A stretch of DNA of 64,000 nucleotides, from contig CAVTWA010000032.1 in NCBI GenBank assembly GCA_963738025.1, forward strand, positions 17,096 through 81,095, read 5' to 3'. The stretch's first letter is position 1, and every line of letters starts with the position of its first letter. The position numbers and the translations under genes are program-made. Shown piece by piece: positions 50,782 to 59,554 of this stretch. The DNA comes from 20CM-2-55-15 sp963738025 (GTDB lineage Bacteria > Acidobacteriota > Terriglobia > 20CM-2-55-15). The notes under the pieces were generated by a model. The model was not told the DNA's origin and made no database searches. It was given only the letters and a program-made list of their open reading frames with translations.

Positions 50782-51641
50782 AAGGTAGAACAATGATTCA
50801 AATGCGAACCCGCGTCTTCCTGATGATGACCGGTCTGCACCTGATCCTCGCTGCGGCCCCTGCTTGGGCCCATCACGCATTTGCAGCTGAGTTCGACGCG
50901 AATAAGCCCGTGACCCTGCGGGGTGCTGTTACTAAAATGGAATGGGTCAACCCGCATTCGTGGATCTACATCGACCTGAAGAAGAACGATGGAAGCGTCG
51001 AACACTGGGGGATCGAAGCGGCCGGCGCGTCCGCTCTCCTGAGCCGCGGTCTGACGAAAGACTTCCTGAAACTCGGGACCGAGGTCACGGTTAACGGTTA
51101 CCAGGCCAGGGACGGATCGCTCCGCGCCAATGGCCGGGATCTGTCACTCCCGAACAGCCCGCCCGTATTCATTGGCTTCGCCAATTCCGGTGCTCCCTAT
51201 GACAATACGATTCTTGCTCAAGACGAGAAGAAAGCCGTTCGCACTCAGGTTGCCGGAGCATGGTGGATGAATACCGCACTCATGCAGCGACTGGGAATAA
51301 CAGACGATCAAAGAGTAAAGATTGAGAAGGCTTTCGAGAACCATCGCCAGGCCATCCTCTCGACGACGGATCAGCTCGAGAAGGAAGAAGCGCTCCTGGC
51401 ACGACTGCTGGACAGCGAACCGGTTGACCGGAACGCGGTGTATACGCAGATCGATCGCGTGACTCAGGCGCGCAGCGAAATGGAACGCGCCGGCGCCCTC
51501 ATGACACTGGAAATGCGGGAGTATCTGACTCGCGCCCAATGGGAGCAGTTGCCCAGAACCAGTCTCACTGTCGGCCCCGCAGGCGTCGTCGGGCAGCCAC
51601 CAGCGGCGGCCCCGGTACCCGCAAGACGAGGCAACCAATAG
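50778..51641 (+). CDS. DUF6152 plus Spy/CnrX-like periplasmic sensor candidate
   Basis: A 287-residue exported protein overlapping the anti-sigma stop by ATGA. Signal peptide ending PAWAHHA. Residues about 30-130 are DUF6152 (AHHAFAAEFDANKPVTLRGA, MEWVNPHSWIYIDL, RANGRDLSLP). Residues about 160-260 are helical and resemble Spy/CpxP/CnrX proteins (GITDDQRVKIEKAFENHRQA, LEKEEALLARLLDSEPVDRN, MERAGALMTLEMREYLTRAQ-WEQLP). In CnrYXH such a protein senses metal and releases sigma from the anti-sigma factor; the same logic may apply here. Confidence 0.88.
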   Translation: MKGRTMIQMRTRVFLMMTGLHLILAAAPAWAHHAFAAEFDANKPVTLRGAVTKMEWVNPHSWIYIDLKKNDGSVEHWGIEAAGASALLSRGLTKDFLKLGTEVTVNGYQARDGSLRANGRDLSLPNSPPVFIGFANSGAPYDNTILAQDEKKAVRTQVAGAWWMNTALMQRLGITDDQRVKIEKAFENHRQAILSTTDQLEKEEALLARLLDSEPVDRNAVYTQIDRVTQARSEMERAGALMTLEMREYLTRAQWEQLPRTSLTVGPAGVVGQPPAAAPVPARRGNQ

Positions 51642-51761
51642 ATGAGTGTTACTCTAGAATAACCGTTACACAAATTCAGGGACAGGCCGTGCGCCTGCCC
51701 CTGGAGTGTGCGACGAGGTGCGTCCAGAGCAGTCCCCTGAACGCACTTTAATCACGCGTCC

Positions 51762-52496
51762 TTAGCGGATGCTCGTCGTGGTGGCCTCGACGATGGTCAT
51801 TTCATGGGTTTGATCATCCAGGATTGCCATACCGCACGCAGTATTTTTACCGGTTGCATCAAATTTGCAGCCGTAAGCCTGTTCCGTGGGCATTTTGCAC
51901 GAGCCCTGATCGGAACTGGCCATCCACCAACCCGATCCGGCCGGTTTTCCGGCTTTATTGCCTTTCGCAAAGGTGGCCATCAACAAGTCTCCGTTTGCGG
52001 ACGAGCCGTCCTTGCACTGAAATGTTTTGCTGGCAGACGAATAAAGCACCTTGTCGGTATCGTCCCACAGCATCTGGGTATCGACAGGATGCCCGGTTCC
52101 ATCGAGGTCCACTTGTTCCACCCAGAAGCTGTTGTCTTTCGAGGTATTCACCGTCGTCTTTCCTTTGCCGATCGATGACTTCTTGGACTGTTGGGTCGCA
52201 TTCGGGCCCGGCGTAGGATTCATCGCCTTATCCCTGATCTTTTTAGGAGTCTGGTAGTTAACTCCCTGGTTTGGGTTCGGCTTTTCGTGAGCCATTGATT
52301 GTTGTTCATTCTTCGGCTGGTCATTCATCTGCTGTTGCTGTTGATCATTCAACGGTTGCTCTTGATCATTCGACGGTTCTTGCTGAGTGGACGGTTGCTG
52401 TGAGCTGGACTCTGGAGACTGTGCATGCACTTTCAATCCGAATGTAACTACGGTTCCCATCAGAACTATTGCGGCGAGTGATAATAGTTTCTTCAT
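51762..52496 (-). CDS. Secreted protein with Q/N-rich linker
   Basis: A 244-residue exported protein starting at 52496 after GAGGAGG. Signal peptide MKKLLSLAAIVLMGTVVTFG ending VHAQS. Residues about 28-75 are a low-complexity Gln/Asn/Ser/Pro linker (SSSQQPSTQQEPSNDQEQPL). The C-terminal 140 residues (SFWVEQVDLDGTGHPVDTQM, LWDDTDKVLYSSASKTFQCK, GSGWWMASSDQGSCKM, TACGMAILDDQTHEMTIVEA) have four cysteines and look like a compact beta domain of an uncharacterised acidobacterial family. No operon. Confidence 0.8.
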   Translation of the reverse strand: MKKLLSLAAIVLMGTVVTFGLKVHAQSPESSSQQPSTQQEPSNDQEQPLNDQQQQQMNDQPKNEQQSMAHEKPNPNQGVNYQTPKKIRDKAMNPTPGPNATQQSKKSSIGKGKTTVNTSKDNSFWVEQVDLDGTGHPVDTQMLWDDTDKVLYSSASKTFQCKDGSSANGDLLMATFAKGNKAGKPAGSGWWMASSDQGSCKMPTEQAYGCKFDATGKNTACGMAILDDQTHEMTIVEATTTSIR

Positions 52497-52777
52497 TGGG
52501 TAAATAACCTCCTCGGAATCCGTTGCATTCGAAAGCCCGGAATATATCGGAACCCGTCCTACATATCGGGGAAATCCTAGCGAGCCGCGGGGCTTGGACG
52601 ACAGTCGGAGTCGCGGACAAGTGAGCCCCATCGATGCCCTGGCCCACAGTCCAGTCAAAGCCCGACGAACGAATCGCTCACGATGCGTCGCCTGGATCGC
52701 TTGGGCTCGCTAGACTCGCCGCTATATCGAAAGTTTGGTCGACCGGGCCAATGGATCCGCATTAGAATCCAGATCCG

Positions 52778-54115
52778 ATGCCGTCAAGTGGAGCTGCGGG
52801 CAAACTTGCAGTCGAAACACGAACGATGCGGCAGGTGACCCTGCGCATCGTGCCCTTCCTTATGGTCGCCTACTTCGTCTCTTTCGTCGACCGGGTGAAC
52901 CTGGGTTTCGCTGCGCTGCAGATGGTCAAGGATCTTCATTTGTCCGCGACCGTCTTCGGCTTTGGCGGCGGAATTTTCTTTCTCTCGTACTTTCTGTTCG
53001 AGGTGCCCAGCAACCTTCTCCTGGAGAAGTTCGGTGCTCGCCGCTGGATTGCCCGCATCATGATTACGTGGGGCGTGCTGGCCGGCGGGATGGCGCTCGT
53101 GAGAGGCCCGCAGTCGCTTTATGTGATGCGGTTGCTTCTCGGTGCTGCAGAAGCAGGCTTCTTTCCCGGCGTCATTCTTTATTTGACGTATTGGTTCCCG
53201 GCAGAGCATCGCGGACGGATCATCGGATTGTTCACGGCCGCGATTCCGGTATCGAGTTTTCTCGGCTCGCCCATCTCGGCAGCTCTCCTGGGAACCGATG
53301 GATGGCTTGGGCTCCGCGGCTGGCAATGGATGTTCATCCTGGAAGGGATTCCGGCCGTGTTGCTGGGATTGGCATGTCTCGCCGTCCTCAGCGATCGTCC
53401 TGCAGACGCAACATGGCTCGGCGATGAGGAGCGCCGCTGGTTGACCGCAAAACTTCAGGCCGAAGAAGTAAAGCGACGCCCAGTGGAAAAGTTAAGCCTG
53501 AATCAGGTGCTCTGGAACAGACATGTGCTGGTGCTCAGCGTCGTCTTAGCCGGAAGTACCGCGGTAAGCAGCGGACTCCAGCTCTGGCAGCCGCAGATCA
53601 TCAAGGAATACGGTCTCACCAACATGCAGACCGGACTTCTCAACGCCATTCCTTTTGCTTTGGCGACCGTGATCATGATCTGGTGGGGAAGGCGATCGGA
53701 CCGCACTCGCGAGCGAGTCTGGCATTCCGCCCTGCCTCTCGTGCTGACGGCCATCAGCCTGGCATCGGCGGTCCTCTTCAATTCGCTTTTCGCGATTATC
53801 GTCATTTTGTGTCTGGCCGTAATCGGCATCTATGCCGGCAAAGGGCCGGTGTGGGCAATATCGACGGAATGGCTTTCCGCAGGTACTGCAGCTGCAGGCC
53901 TGGCACAGATTAATGCGATCAGCAATCTCGCAGGCTTCGGCACGACTTATGTGATGGGTTTCATCCGCGACGCGACCGGCAGTTTCTCGCTCGCGCTGCT
54001 GCCGTTGGTCGCCTTGTCTGGCGTCGCCGCGCTGGCGATCATCTGGACGGGCCGCGGGAACACGACGGTAAAGGTGCAGGCATGGCAAAGATCGAGATCA
54101 CGCCACTCCTTATGA
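52778..54115 (+). CDS. MFS transporter, anion:cation symporter (ACS) type
   Basis: A 445-residue, 12-helix transporter. The signature of the ACS (phthalate/tartrate/glucarate) subfamily is seen early: RIVPFLMVAYFVSFVDRVNL, GFAALQMVKDL, FLSYFLFEVPSNLLLEKFGA, RRWIARIMITWGVLAGGMAL. Then LLLGAAEAGFFPGVILYLTY and the central loop DEERRWLTAKLQAEEVKRRP. Likely imports an organic anion, such as an aromatic or sugar acid, with protons. The stop is overlapped by a broken isochorismatase gene. Confidence 0.92.
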   Translation: MPSSGAAGKLAVETRTMRQVTLRIVPFLMVAYFVSFVDRVNLGFAALQMVKDLHLSATVFGFGGGIFFLSYFLFEVPSNLLLEKFGARRWIARIMITWGVLAGGMALVRGPQSLYVMRLLLGAAEAGFFPGVILYLTYWFPAEHRGRIIGLFTAAIPVSSFLGSPISAALLGTDGWLGLRGWQWMFILEGIPAVLLGLACLAVLSDRPADATWLGDEERRWLTAKLQAEEVKRRPVEKLSLNQVLWNRHVLVLSVVLAGSTAVSSGLQLWQPQIIKEYGLTNMQTGLLNAIPFALATVIMIWWGRRSDRTRERVWHSALPLVLTAISLASAVLFNSLFAIIVILCLAVIGIYAGKGPVWAISTEWLSAGTAAAGLAQINAISNLAGFGTTYVMGFIRDATGSFSLALLPLVALSGVAALAIIWTGRGNTTVKVQAWQRSRSRHSL

Positions 54116-54384
54116 TCGATGCATACAACGATTTCATCTCCGAGGGTGGCAAAATCTGGGATGGCCTGAAGCGGGTTGCAGAAGCAAATTGGTGGACAGT
54201 CATCAAATCAGCCCAGGCCAGGGCAATTCGGTCACTGGTGGTCACATCGTCGTGCGAGGGCTGCCGGAGGAGCCACGTACCGAGCGTCGTCGTGGACGAT
54301 TCAACCGGAACGCCCACTGTAAAGGCAGTCAAGGGACATCACTCGACTGATCGCATGGGCAACAGATCGCGGTCAAATGCCTGA
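54082..54384 (+). pseudogene. Isochorismatase-family hydrolase with internal deletion
   Basis: The N-terminus, MAKIEITPLLMIDAYNDFIS-EGGKIWDGLKRVAEAN, is a normal start of a cysteine-hydrolase/isochorismatase-like protein (catalytic Asp in D-x-YNDF). After VAEAN the match is lost until ARAIRSLVVTSSCEGCRR, which is the segment that should contain the nucleophile (…RSLIVTG…TC). About 60 residues between them are missing and the end is scrambled. Starts inside the MFS gene end. Confidence 0.6.
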
Positions 54385-54472
54385 GCTGGTCGGACTACCG
54401 TAATTACGAAAATCCGGTCGCGATCGGGGATCGCGCTCAATGCATCGTGTGATGATCCGCCTCGTACAGGAT

Positions 54473-54971
54473 CTACGTGCGTGCTGCAAAATCCTCCAGG
54501 GCTTCTATCAAGAGTCTCGCGCCTGCACGGATCTCAAGGAGCATGCGTTCGCCGTCAGAGGTGACCGTGAACAGCAAGGTTGGTTTGCGCCCTTTCATCG
54601 GCCTATTGGCGGGACTGGCGGCAATCAACCGTGCTCGCTCGAGGCCATCGAGCGCAACGAATACTGCACCAGCATCGATCACTTTGCCTGGGGTCAACTC
54701 GTTCACCTTTTCGGCGATGCCGGTGCTTGTGCCTTCGCCACGAAACAGATAGGTCGCCGTGAGAACGAGTTGGTCCACGTATCCTAACGAGGCAAAATCC
54801 CCTTTCTCGACGGGTAACGGCCGCCACGAGGTTATCGATAGCCTCGTGAAGCTGCCGCCGCTCCTGAAGGAAGACCAGAAAGCGATCGCGGGCCGACCCG
54901 GCTTCTTCATCGGAAGCGCGCGGCAGATAGCGCTCCAGGATCTCGTCCATGTTGTTCTTACGTTTTACCAT
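54473..54971 (-). pseudogene. PadR-like winged-helix regulator with a frameshift
   Basis: Two frames join near 54810. The first (from 54971) reads MDEILERYLPRASDEEAGSA and FLVFLQERRQLHEAIDNLVA; the second reads GYVDQLVLTATYLFRGEGTS, IAEKVNELTPGKVIDAGAVF, VALDGLERARLIAASPANRP, TLLFTVTSDGERMLLEIRAG, a PadR-type winged helix with its wing and dimerisation helix. The start overlaps the stop of the sigma gene by 14 bases, so both belong to one transcript. The regulator is disrupted unless the shift is a sequence error. Confidence 0.7.
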
Positions 54972-55497
54972 TTAAAAGCTCCTTGCTCTTCCTCAGTTTT
55001 GCGTGCGTTCGCGACAGAATCGACGCGATCTTCGAGCGTGTTTCGCCCAGCAGAGTCGCGATCTCCGCGTCGCTGTAGCCTTCGTTGTGATGCAGAATCA
55101 GAATGTCCACGATTTCGGCTTTGAGTTTGAATCTCGTGAAAATGTCTTCCAGCATGTCGCGGACTCTCTCGTTTGTGTGTGCGCCGGACGCATCCTCAAT
55201 TTCCAGGGACTCGACGCGGGGATCTTCCTTCCGCCGTTTCCCGGCCCGTTTCCAGTCGAGCGCTGCATATACTGCCGCTCGATGCAGGTAGGCTTTCGGA
55301 TTTTTCATGATCTCCGGTTGAAGGTTGTTCTCGGCACATTTCAGGTACAGTTCCTGGATCACGTCGTATGCATCCGCCACGCGCCGCAGGATGGCTTTCG
55401 CTGCGCGAAACAAAAAGTTGTAGTGCTCCAGGAACAAGTCCTCGAGTGTCTGCTTCTGGCTCTCACCGCTTTTTTGCCGTACCGTTGCTGTTGTCAA
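54958..55497 (-). CDS. ECF RNA polymerase sigma factor
   Basis: A 179-residue sigma factor with TTG start at 55497 preceded by GGAGAA; the frame is open further upstream, into the terminator of the previous gene, but without resemblance. Sigma-2: LEDLFLEHYNFLFRAAKAIL, DAYDVIQELYLKCAEN, NPKAYLHRAAVYAALDWKRA. Sigma-4: FKLKAEIVDILILHHNEGYS, DAEIATLLGETRSKIASILS. It has no anti-sigma partner; the cotranscribed PadR-like gene takes that place. Its target is unknown. Confidence 0.85.
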   Translation of the reverse strand: MTTATVRQKSGESQKQTLEDLFLEHYNFLFRAAKAILRRVADAYDVIQELYLKCAENNLQPEIMKNPKAYLHRAAVYAALDWKRAGKRRKEDPRVESLEIEDASGAHTNERVRDMLEDIFTRFKLKAEIVDILILHHNEGYSDAEIATLLGETRSKIASILSRTHAKLRKSKELLNGKT

Positions 55498-55516
55498 ATG
55501 TTCTCCTGTGTCTGGA

Positions 55517-55547
55517 GAAAAAGCCGCAGAGGGAATTCCCTCTGCGG
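55517..55547 (-). terminator. Rho-independent terminator (minus strand)
   Basis: Perfect 12-bp palindromic stem, CCGCAGAGGGAA/TTCCCTCTGCGG (55524-55547), followed on the minus strand by CTTTTTCTCC. It lies 15 bases beyond the FN3 protein's stop and separates that gene from the sigma gene. Confidence 0.88.
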
Positions 55548-55561
55548 TTTTCCTCCGCCAA

Positions 55562-56194
55562 CTACATGGACATACGGTTAGCGGAATCGCTCCAGTCCGT
55601 AAACCCTGCCCGGCCGAGAGCACGAACCTGAAAAGCATAGGTTGTGCCCGGAGTCAGGCCATTGACGGGAAAGGAGCGTGAGCTGGTAAAGAGCGGCAGG
55701 ACCGTCCAGGAACCCGGCTTTCCGTCGGCGCCAATCGAGGCATATTTCAGCTCATAATGGGTCGCCTTCGCAATCGCCTTCGGTTTCACCCGAATCTGCC
55801 CCGAAACATCCCCGCTCTCCAGTTTCTCGATAGCGGGTTGGGGCAGCGGTTCTGGCGCAGTTCTAGTCGTGGATTTTGCGCGGAAACCGCTGGATTGAAA
55901 GATCCCAGGGTCATCCTTGCAATTCGCCACAACCCAGTGTCCAAGCTGGTACATCATCTTCCAGACCGTCTCGCGTTGCTTATTCCGGTCGATGATCGCC
56001 TGCCTGCCACCGTCGTCTGCCGCCGCAATCTTGCTCGCGTAGTCGTCGATCGCCGCCTTGAATACATCCAGCGGGACCGGCGGATTCACAAAGTTCGGAT
56101 TGTCCTTCAGACCGTCATGAGCCGCGACTGCGTCCTTGGCGATCTCGGTATCCGGTTTGTGAATGCTCAGTGATAATTGAATCGTGTTTGTCAT
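55562..56194 (-). CDS. Fibronectin type III domain protein
   Basis: A 210-residue protein starting at 56194 (AAGGAAG 13 bases upstream). No signal peptide. Residues about 25-115 are helical (LDVFKAAIDDYASKIAAADD, QAIIDRNKQRETVWKMMYQL, WVVANCKDDPGIFQSSGF), a type seen in an uncharacterised bacterial family. Residues about 125-205 are an FN3 domain (SGQIRVKPKAIAKATHYELK, YASIGADGKPGSWTVLPLFT, GLTPGTTYAFQVRALGRAGF-TDWSD). Function unknown. The minisatellite lies 220 bases upstream. Confidence 0.8.
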   Translation of the reverse strand: MTNTIQLSLSIHKPDTEIAKDAVAAHDGLKDNPNFVNPPVPLDVFKAAIDDYASKIAAADDGGRQAIIDRNKQRETVWKMMYQLGHWVVANCKDDPGIFQSSGFRAKSTTRTAPEPLPQPAIEKLESGDVSGQIRVKPKAIAKATHYELKYASIGADGKPGSWTVLPLFTSSRSFPVNGLTPGTTYAFQVRALGRAGFTDWSDSANRMSM

Positions 56195-56413
56195 TGTTTG
56201 TTGAACTTCCTTTTCTTCGAATCTGCTGAGACGCCTCCGAAAAGCAAGACCGGGATCGCCCGGCCCTTCGGCCGCCTCTATAAGTAAGACGCTTCTGGCC
56301 CCCTCGTTTGTTGCAAGGCGCCAGAAAAAATCCAAAAAATTACGTCCGCGGATGTTGATCGGAGCAGGCCGGCGTGGGCCGCACCTCGATAATGTCAATT
56401 TCGCCCTTGAACA

Positions 56414-57030
56414 GCTTCTTTTCGCGTGGCATATCGGAAAAGCCGAATTTCCGATCATGCGACGGCAAAAGAACGCGTCAAATTTGGAAAAGAACGTGGT
56501 GTTTTGGCGTGGCAGGTCGGGAATCTGAAATTGACGATGTTCTTTTGGCGCGGCACATCGGGAAAACCGAATTTCCGATCAGCGACGGCAAAAGAACGCG
56601 TCAAATTTGGAAAAGAACATGGTGTTTTGGCGTGGCAGGTCGGGAATGTGGAATTGAACACCTTCTTTTCGCGTGGCACATCGGGAAAACCGAATTTCCG
56701 ATCGGCGACGGCAAAAGAACGCGTCAAATTTGGAAAAGAACGTCTTGTTCTGGCGTGGCAGGTCGGGAAATTGAAATTGAAGACGTTCTTTTCCCGTGGC
56801 CCATCGGGAAAACCGAATTTCCGATCAGCGACGGCAAAAGAACGCGTCAGATTCGGAAAAGAACGTCTTGTTCTGGCGTGGCAGGTCGGGAAATTGAAAT
56901 TGAAGACGTTCTTTTCCCGTGGCCCATCGGGAAAACCGAATTTCCGATCGGCGACGGCAAAAGAACGCGTCAAATTTGGAAGAGAGCGTCTTGTTTTGCC
57001 ATCGCAGATCGGGAAATTGGAATTGAAGAC
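56414..57030. repeat. 123-bp minisatellite, five units
   Basis: The phrase CCGAATTTCCGATC recurs at 56442, 56567, 56690, 56813 and 56936, giving one 125-base and three exact 123-base periods. Because 123 is 41 codons and units lack stops, two plus-strand frames and one minus-strand frame are open throughout. Each unit holds GGAAAAGAACGTCTT and its exact complement AAGACGTTCTTTTCC 33 bases apart (units 3 and 4), plus a weaker ATCGGGAAA/TTTCCGAT pair, so RNA from either strand could fold into repeated hairpins. Confidence 0.9.
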
Positions 57031-57078
57031 GAGGAAGCCTCGGCATGGCCGCTTCACCCGAAGCTTCAGATTAAATGG

Positions 57079-57309
57079 TCAGAACATTCCCAGTCTTTTC
57101 AAGATGAAGAAAGTTGTGGCAAGGCTCAGTGCGATCCAGAGCACCACTTTCAGGCTGGACCGTTCGGGCTCCGGAGGAGGCGGCTGCTTTGGCGGCGGAC
57201 AGCCTGGAATCCGAGCTTGTCTCCGAACACTCTCGTCGTCATGGTGCGTCTCTCTCCATGGTTTATCGTCCAGGCAGGGAGACCGTTGAATTGATCGCCG
57301 CCGTGTCAC
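57079..57309 (-). CDS. Possible tail-anchored small protein
   Basis: A 76-residue frame ending in proline-rich CPPPKQPPPPEPERSS followed by a transmembrane helix, LKVVLWIALSLATTFFILKR-LGMF. The proline spacer and C-terminal anchor look like a real design. However, the first 35 residues are basic and unlike a protein, no ribosome-binding site is visible, and the frame is beside a minisatellite. Low confidence. Confidence 0.35.
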   Translation of the reverse strand: MTRRRSIQRSPCLDDKPWRETHHDDESVRRQARIPGCPPPKQPPPPEPERSSLKVVLWIALSLATTFFILKRLGMF

Positions 57310-57390
57310 TACTGGTGGATCCTTCGTCTGCTTATCGTCTCCAGCTTAACCTCATTGACAGATTCCGGAGGCTTCTCCACACTCGCACAC

Positions 57391-57693
57391 ATGATTCTCG
57401 AAGTCGCAATACTCGATGTTAAGCCAGGTCTTGAGCTTCAGTTCGAGTCTGCCTTTGAAGCAGCGGCCACCATTATTTCTAAAATGCACGGGTATCGCAG
57501 CCACGAACTTCAGCGTTGTATCGAGCACTCGAACCGCTACATCCTTTTGGTGCAATGGGCCACGATGGAGGACCACACCGTGGGATTCCGGCAGTCGGCG
57601 GAATACCAGCAGTGGAGAAGATTGCTGCATCATTTTTATGACCCATTCCCAACAGTGGAGCACTACAATTCAGTGCATACCGGAAGAATTTGA
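57391..57693 (+). CDS. Antibiotic biosynthesis monooxygenase (ABM) domain protein
   Basis: A 100-residue cytoplasmic protein of the dimeric ferredoxin-like ABM fold: MILEVAILDVKPGLELQFES, AFEAAATIISKMHGYRSHEL, SNRYILLVQWATMEDHTVGF, RQSAEYQQWRRLLHHFYDPF. The 'LLVQW.....H...FR.S..Y..W' core is normal for the family, which includes haem-degrading and quinone-forming monooxygenases and many of unknown role. Start at 57391 rather than the TTG at 57355, because family resemblance begins there. No cofactor site can be identified. Confidence 0.85.
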   Translation: MILEVAILDVKPGLELQFESAFEAAATIISKMHGYRSHELQRCIEHSNRYILLVQWATMEDHTVGFRQSAEYQQWRRLLHHFYDPFPTVEHYNSVHTGRI

Positions 57694-57780
57694 AAAGCGG
57701 ACAAGATTGTAAACGGCCCCGTCCCCCTTGGGGCCGGGGAATGGAATGAACCATCCACTGGCCGTGGTTGTCTCTTCCAC

Positions 57781-58210
57781 ATGTCCTCCGCTTTTTGGCT
57801 GGTACTCTGGCTGGCAGGCTTGCAGGCGACGACGGCTTCCGGGCTCGCTTCGATCGAAGATGTGGTGGTTCGGGCAGACGCCTCCGGGGCGGCTCTCGCG
57901 GATCGGCTGACGAATGCTCGCGTTGAACTGACGCCCGGAAATATTGTCGTGTTCACGAACAGCAGGGGAGTGTTCCAGTTTCGTCGGTTGCAGTCCGGGA
58001 CATACACCATCAATGTCACAGTCCTCCGGGGACCTACACCGTTTACGCCTTCGCGCAGATCGAGCCGGACGGCCAGTATGCACTCGGCTACAGCCCCGCT
58101 GCGAGAATCGGTTCAGAGATCTGCAGGCGTATGAGGACTTCGGCGTTCCCCTGAGGATTGCGAGCGGCGATAATGCGCCGGTAGCCGTGCGGCTGATTCC
58201 CAGAGACTAA
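57781..58210 (+). pseudogene. Carboxypeptidase-regulatory-like secreted protein, frameshifted
   Basis: Signal peptide (FWLVLWLAGLQATTASG), then one regulatory-like domain, IEDVVVRADASGAALADRLT, GNIVVFTNSRGVFQFRRLQS-GTY. The match then continues in a second frame (TYTVYAFAQIEPDGQYALGY, SPAARIGS) and a third (DLQAYEDFGVPLRIASGDNA, PVAVRLIPRD) to 58210. At least two shifts, near 58030 and 58110. It resembles the C-terminal part of acidobacterial Ig-like repeat proteins. Inactive as read. Confidence 0.7.
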
Positions 58211-58382
58211 TGATCGTCGGCGAAATCTTTCAACATCGACACTGCTGTTTCAAGGCGTGCTGGAAGTGAGTACGACGACGCCGACGATGTGCTCTCGGTC
58301 ACATCGCACTCGGACATTCCTCGAAATCCGCCCGCAGTTTCCCTGATTGAAACGCCTGTGCCTGGATTCCATTCTGGTTAGA

Positions 58383-59039
58383 ATGGTTGGTTCTGTGAAA
58401 ATACGGCTCGTCTGTATCGGGGCGATCCTCACCGGCGTGCTCGCGTTGGATTCATATGGGCAGGATCGGTTAAGACACGTCACATTTGATGTGGGAGCCG
58501 GCTTTTCATTTCCCGTTGGTCAGCTTGAAAACCATGCGGAGACCGGATTTAATTTTGTCGCATCCGGAGGCGCGCGGTTCAATTCGAGGCTGAGTCTGAG
58601 CCTGGATTTCGCTCTTCATTATTTCAACGTCGAAAATTCTCTTCACAGTCCGGTGACGGGTGTCGATTTGTCACTGGGATCCATGGTGCGCGTCTGGAGC
58701 TTGACCGTCAACCCGACGTATCAGTTCTGGAAAGCGGAAAAATTCACCACTTACGTTACGGGAGGCTATGGGCTTTACAACCGGCAACTACAGATTCCGG
58801 CTCCGGGTCCGGCCACCGCAACCGCCTGCGACGCATTCTGGAACGTTTGTGTCGGCAGTTCTCCCACGGGCGCTTCGCTCAGCGGCAATATCAATACATA
58901 CCGGGGCGGGTACAACGTGGGCGGTGGAGTGAACGTCGGCACGCGAACGAAATTCTTCGTTGAGACTCGCTACCACCATATGTTCACCACGAACTCACCT
59001 ACCGAAATCATCCCGCTTACATTCGGTGTCCGCTGGTAG
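58383..59039 (+). CDS. Outer-membrane beta-barrel protein (OmpA/OprF-like 8-strand type)
   Basis: A 218-residue exported protein. The ATG at 58383 opens a good signal peptide (VKIRLVCIGAILTGVLALDS); a TTG at 58347 is also in frame. The mature part is a small barrel: HVTFDVGAGFSFPVGQLENH, FNFVASGGARFNSRLSLSLD, WSLTVNPTYQFWKAEKFTTY, YNVGGGVNVGTRTKFFVETR, ending TFGVRW with the terminal aromatic expected for Bam recognition. Loops carry two cysteines (TACDAFWNVC). Role unknown. Confidence 0.85.
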   Translation: MVGSVKIRLVCIGAILTGVLALDSYGQDRLRHVTFDVGAGFSFPVGQLENHAETGFNFVASGGARFNSRLSLSLDFALHYFNVENSLHSPVTGVDLSLGSMVRVWSLTVNPTYQFWKAEKFTTYVTGGYGLYNRQLQIPAPGPATATACDAFWNVCVGSSPTGASLSGNINTYRGGYNVGGGVNVGTRTKFFVETRYHHMFTTNSPTEIIPLTFGVRW

Positions 59040-59351
59040 TTCTCTTCTTCCATTTCCGACGATCAGCGGGTGAGTACGTCCTGCCTGGGTCCACAGGCTG
59101 AGAACCTCTTTCGGATGCCTGAAAGACTCGATTGTCGAGCGGTTTTATAGTCGCTGATGAAGCACGTCACCGGCTGTACTTAGTCGAAATTTGGAACGGC
59201 CTTATGCGCATTTGCGAAATAAACTCCTCACCCAACCGAGGCGACTGCGCCAAAGCCAGCCACATGGCAGGCTGAATGTCCGTCCAAAGTCTGGCGTACG
59301 AAAAGCTGCCGGACTGCTAACCTGAATTTCTTACGAGTTTTGCCCTGGAGT
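59040..59351. other. Gene-free stretch
   Basis: About 310 bases after the outer-membrane barrel. No supported frame, no repeat. It is followed by the longest palindrome of family A. Confidence 0.5.
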
Positions 59352-59446
59352 GGATAAGCCATGGATTGAACGGATTTAACGGATGGGCGCATTCACAGAC
59401 TGTTAACGCGCCCATCCGTTAAATCCGTTCAATCCGTGGCTTATCC
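59352..59446. repeat. Dispersed palindrome family A, copy 5 (longest)
   Basis: Arms of 39 bases (59352-59390 and 59408-59446) with one mismatch and a 17-base loop. Left arm begins GGATAAGCCATGGATTGAAC; right arm ends TTCAATCCGTGGCTTATCC. The arms are G/C-extended (GGATGGGCGC/GCGCCCATCC) compared with other copies. As RNA it would form a very stable hairpin 100 bases before tatC. Confidence 0.9.
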
Positions 59447-59554
59447 AACACCCACCTATGTTCATGAGAGATCCCCGCTAAGGGCTTCCATCTGAACCGA
59501 ACGGGTCGTATAGTCATCGCAATTCAACTGTGATGCATTCTCAGGAGGTTGTCC

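Noticed and set aside
56374..57294. Two long overlapping plus-strand frames through the minisatellite
   Set aside because: A 123-base period without stops keeps every frame open; there is no start signal or codon bias to prefer one of them.
57714..57736. GC-rich hairpin CGGCCCC...GGGGCCG after the ABM gene as a terminator
   Set aside because: There is no T-tract and the stem is short; it may be chance in a GC-rich gap.
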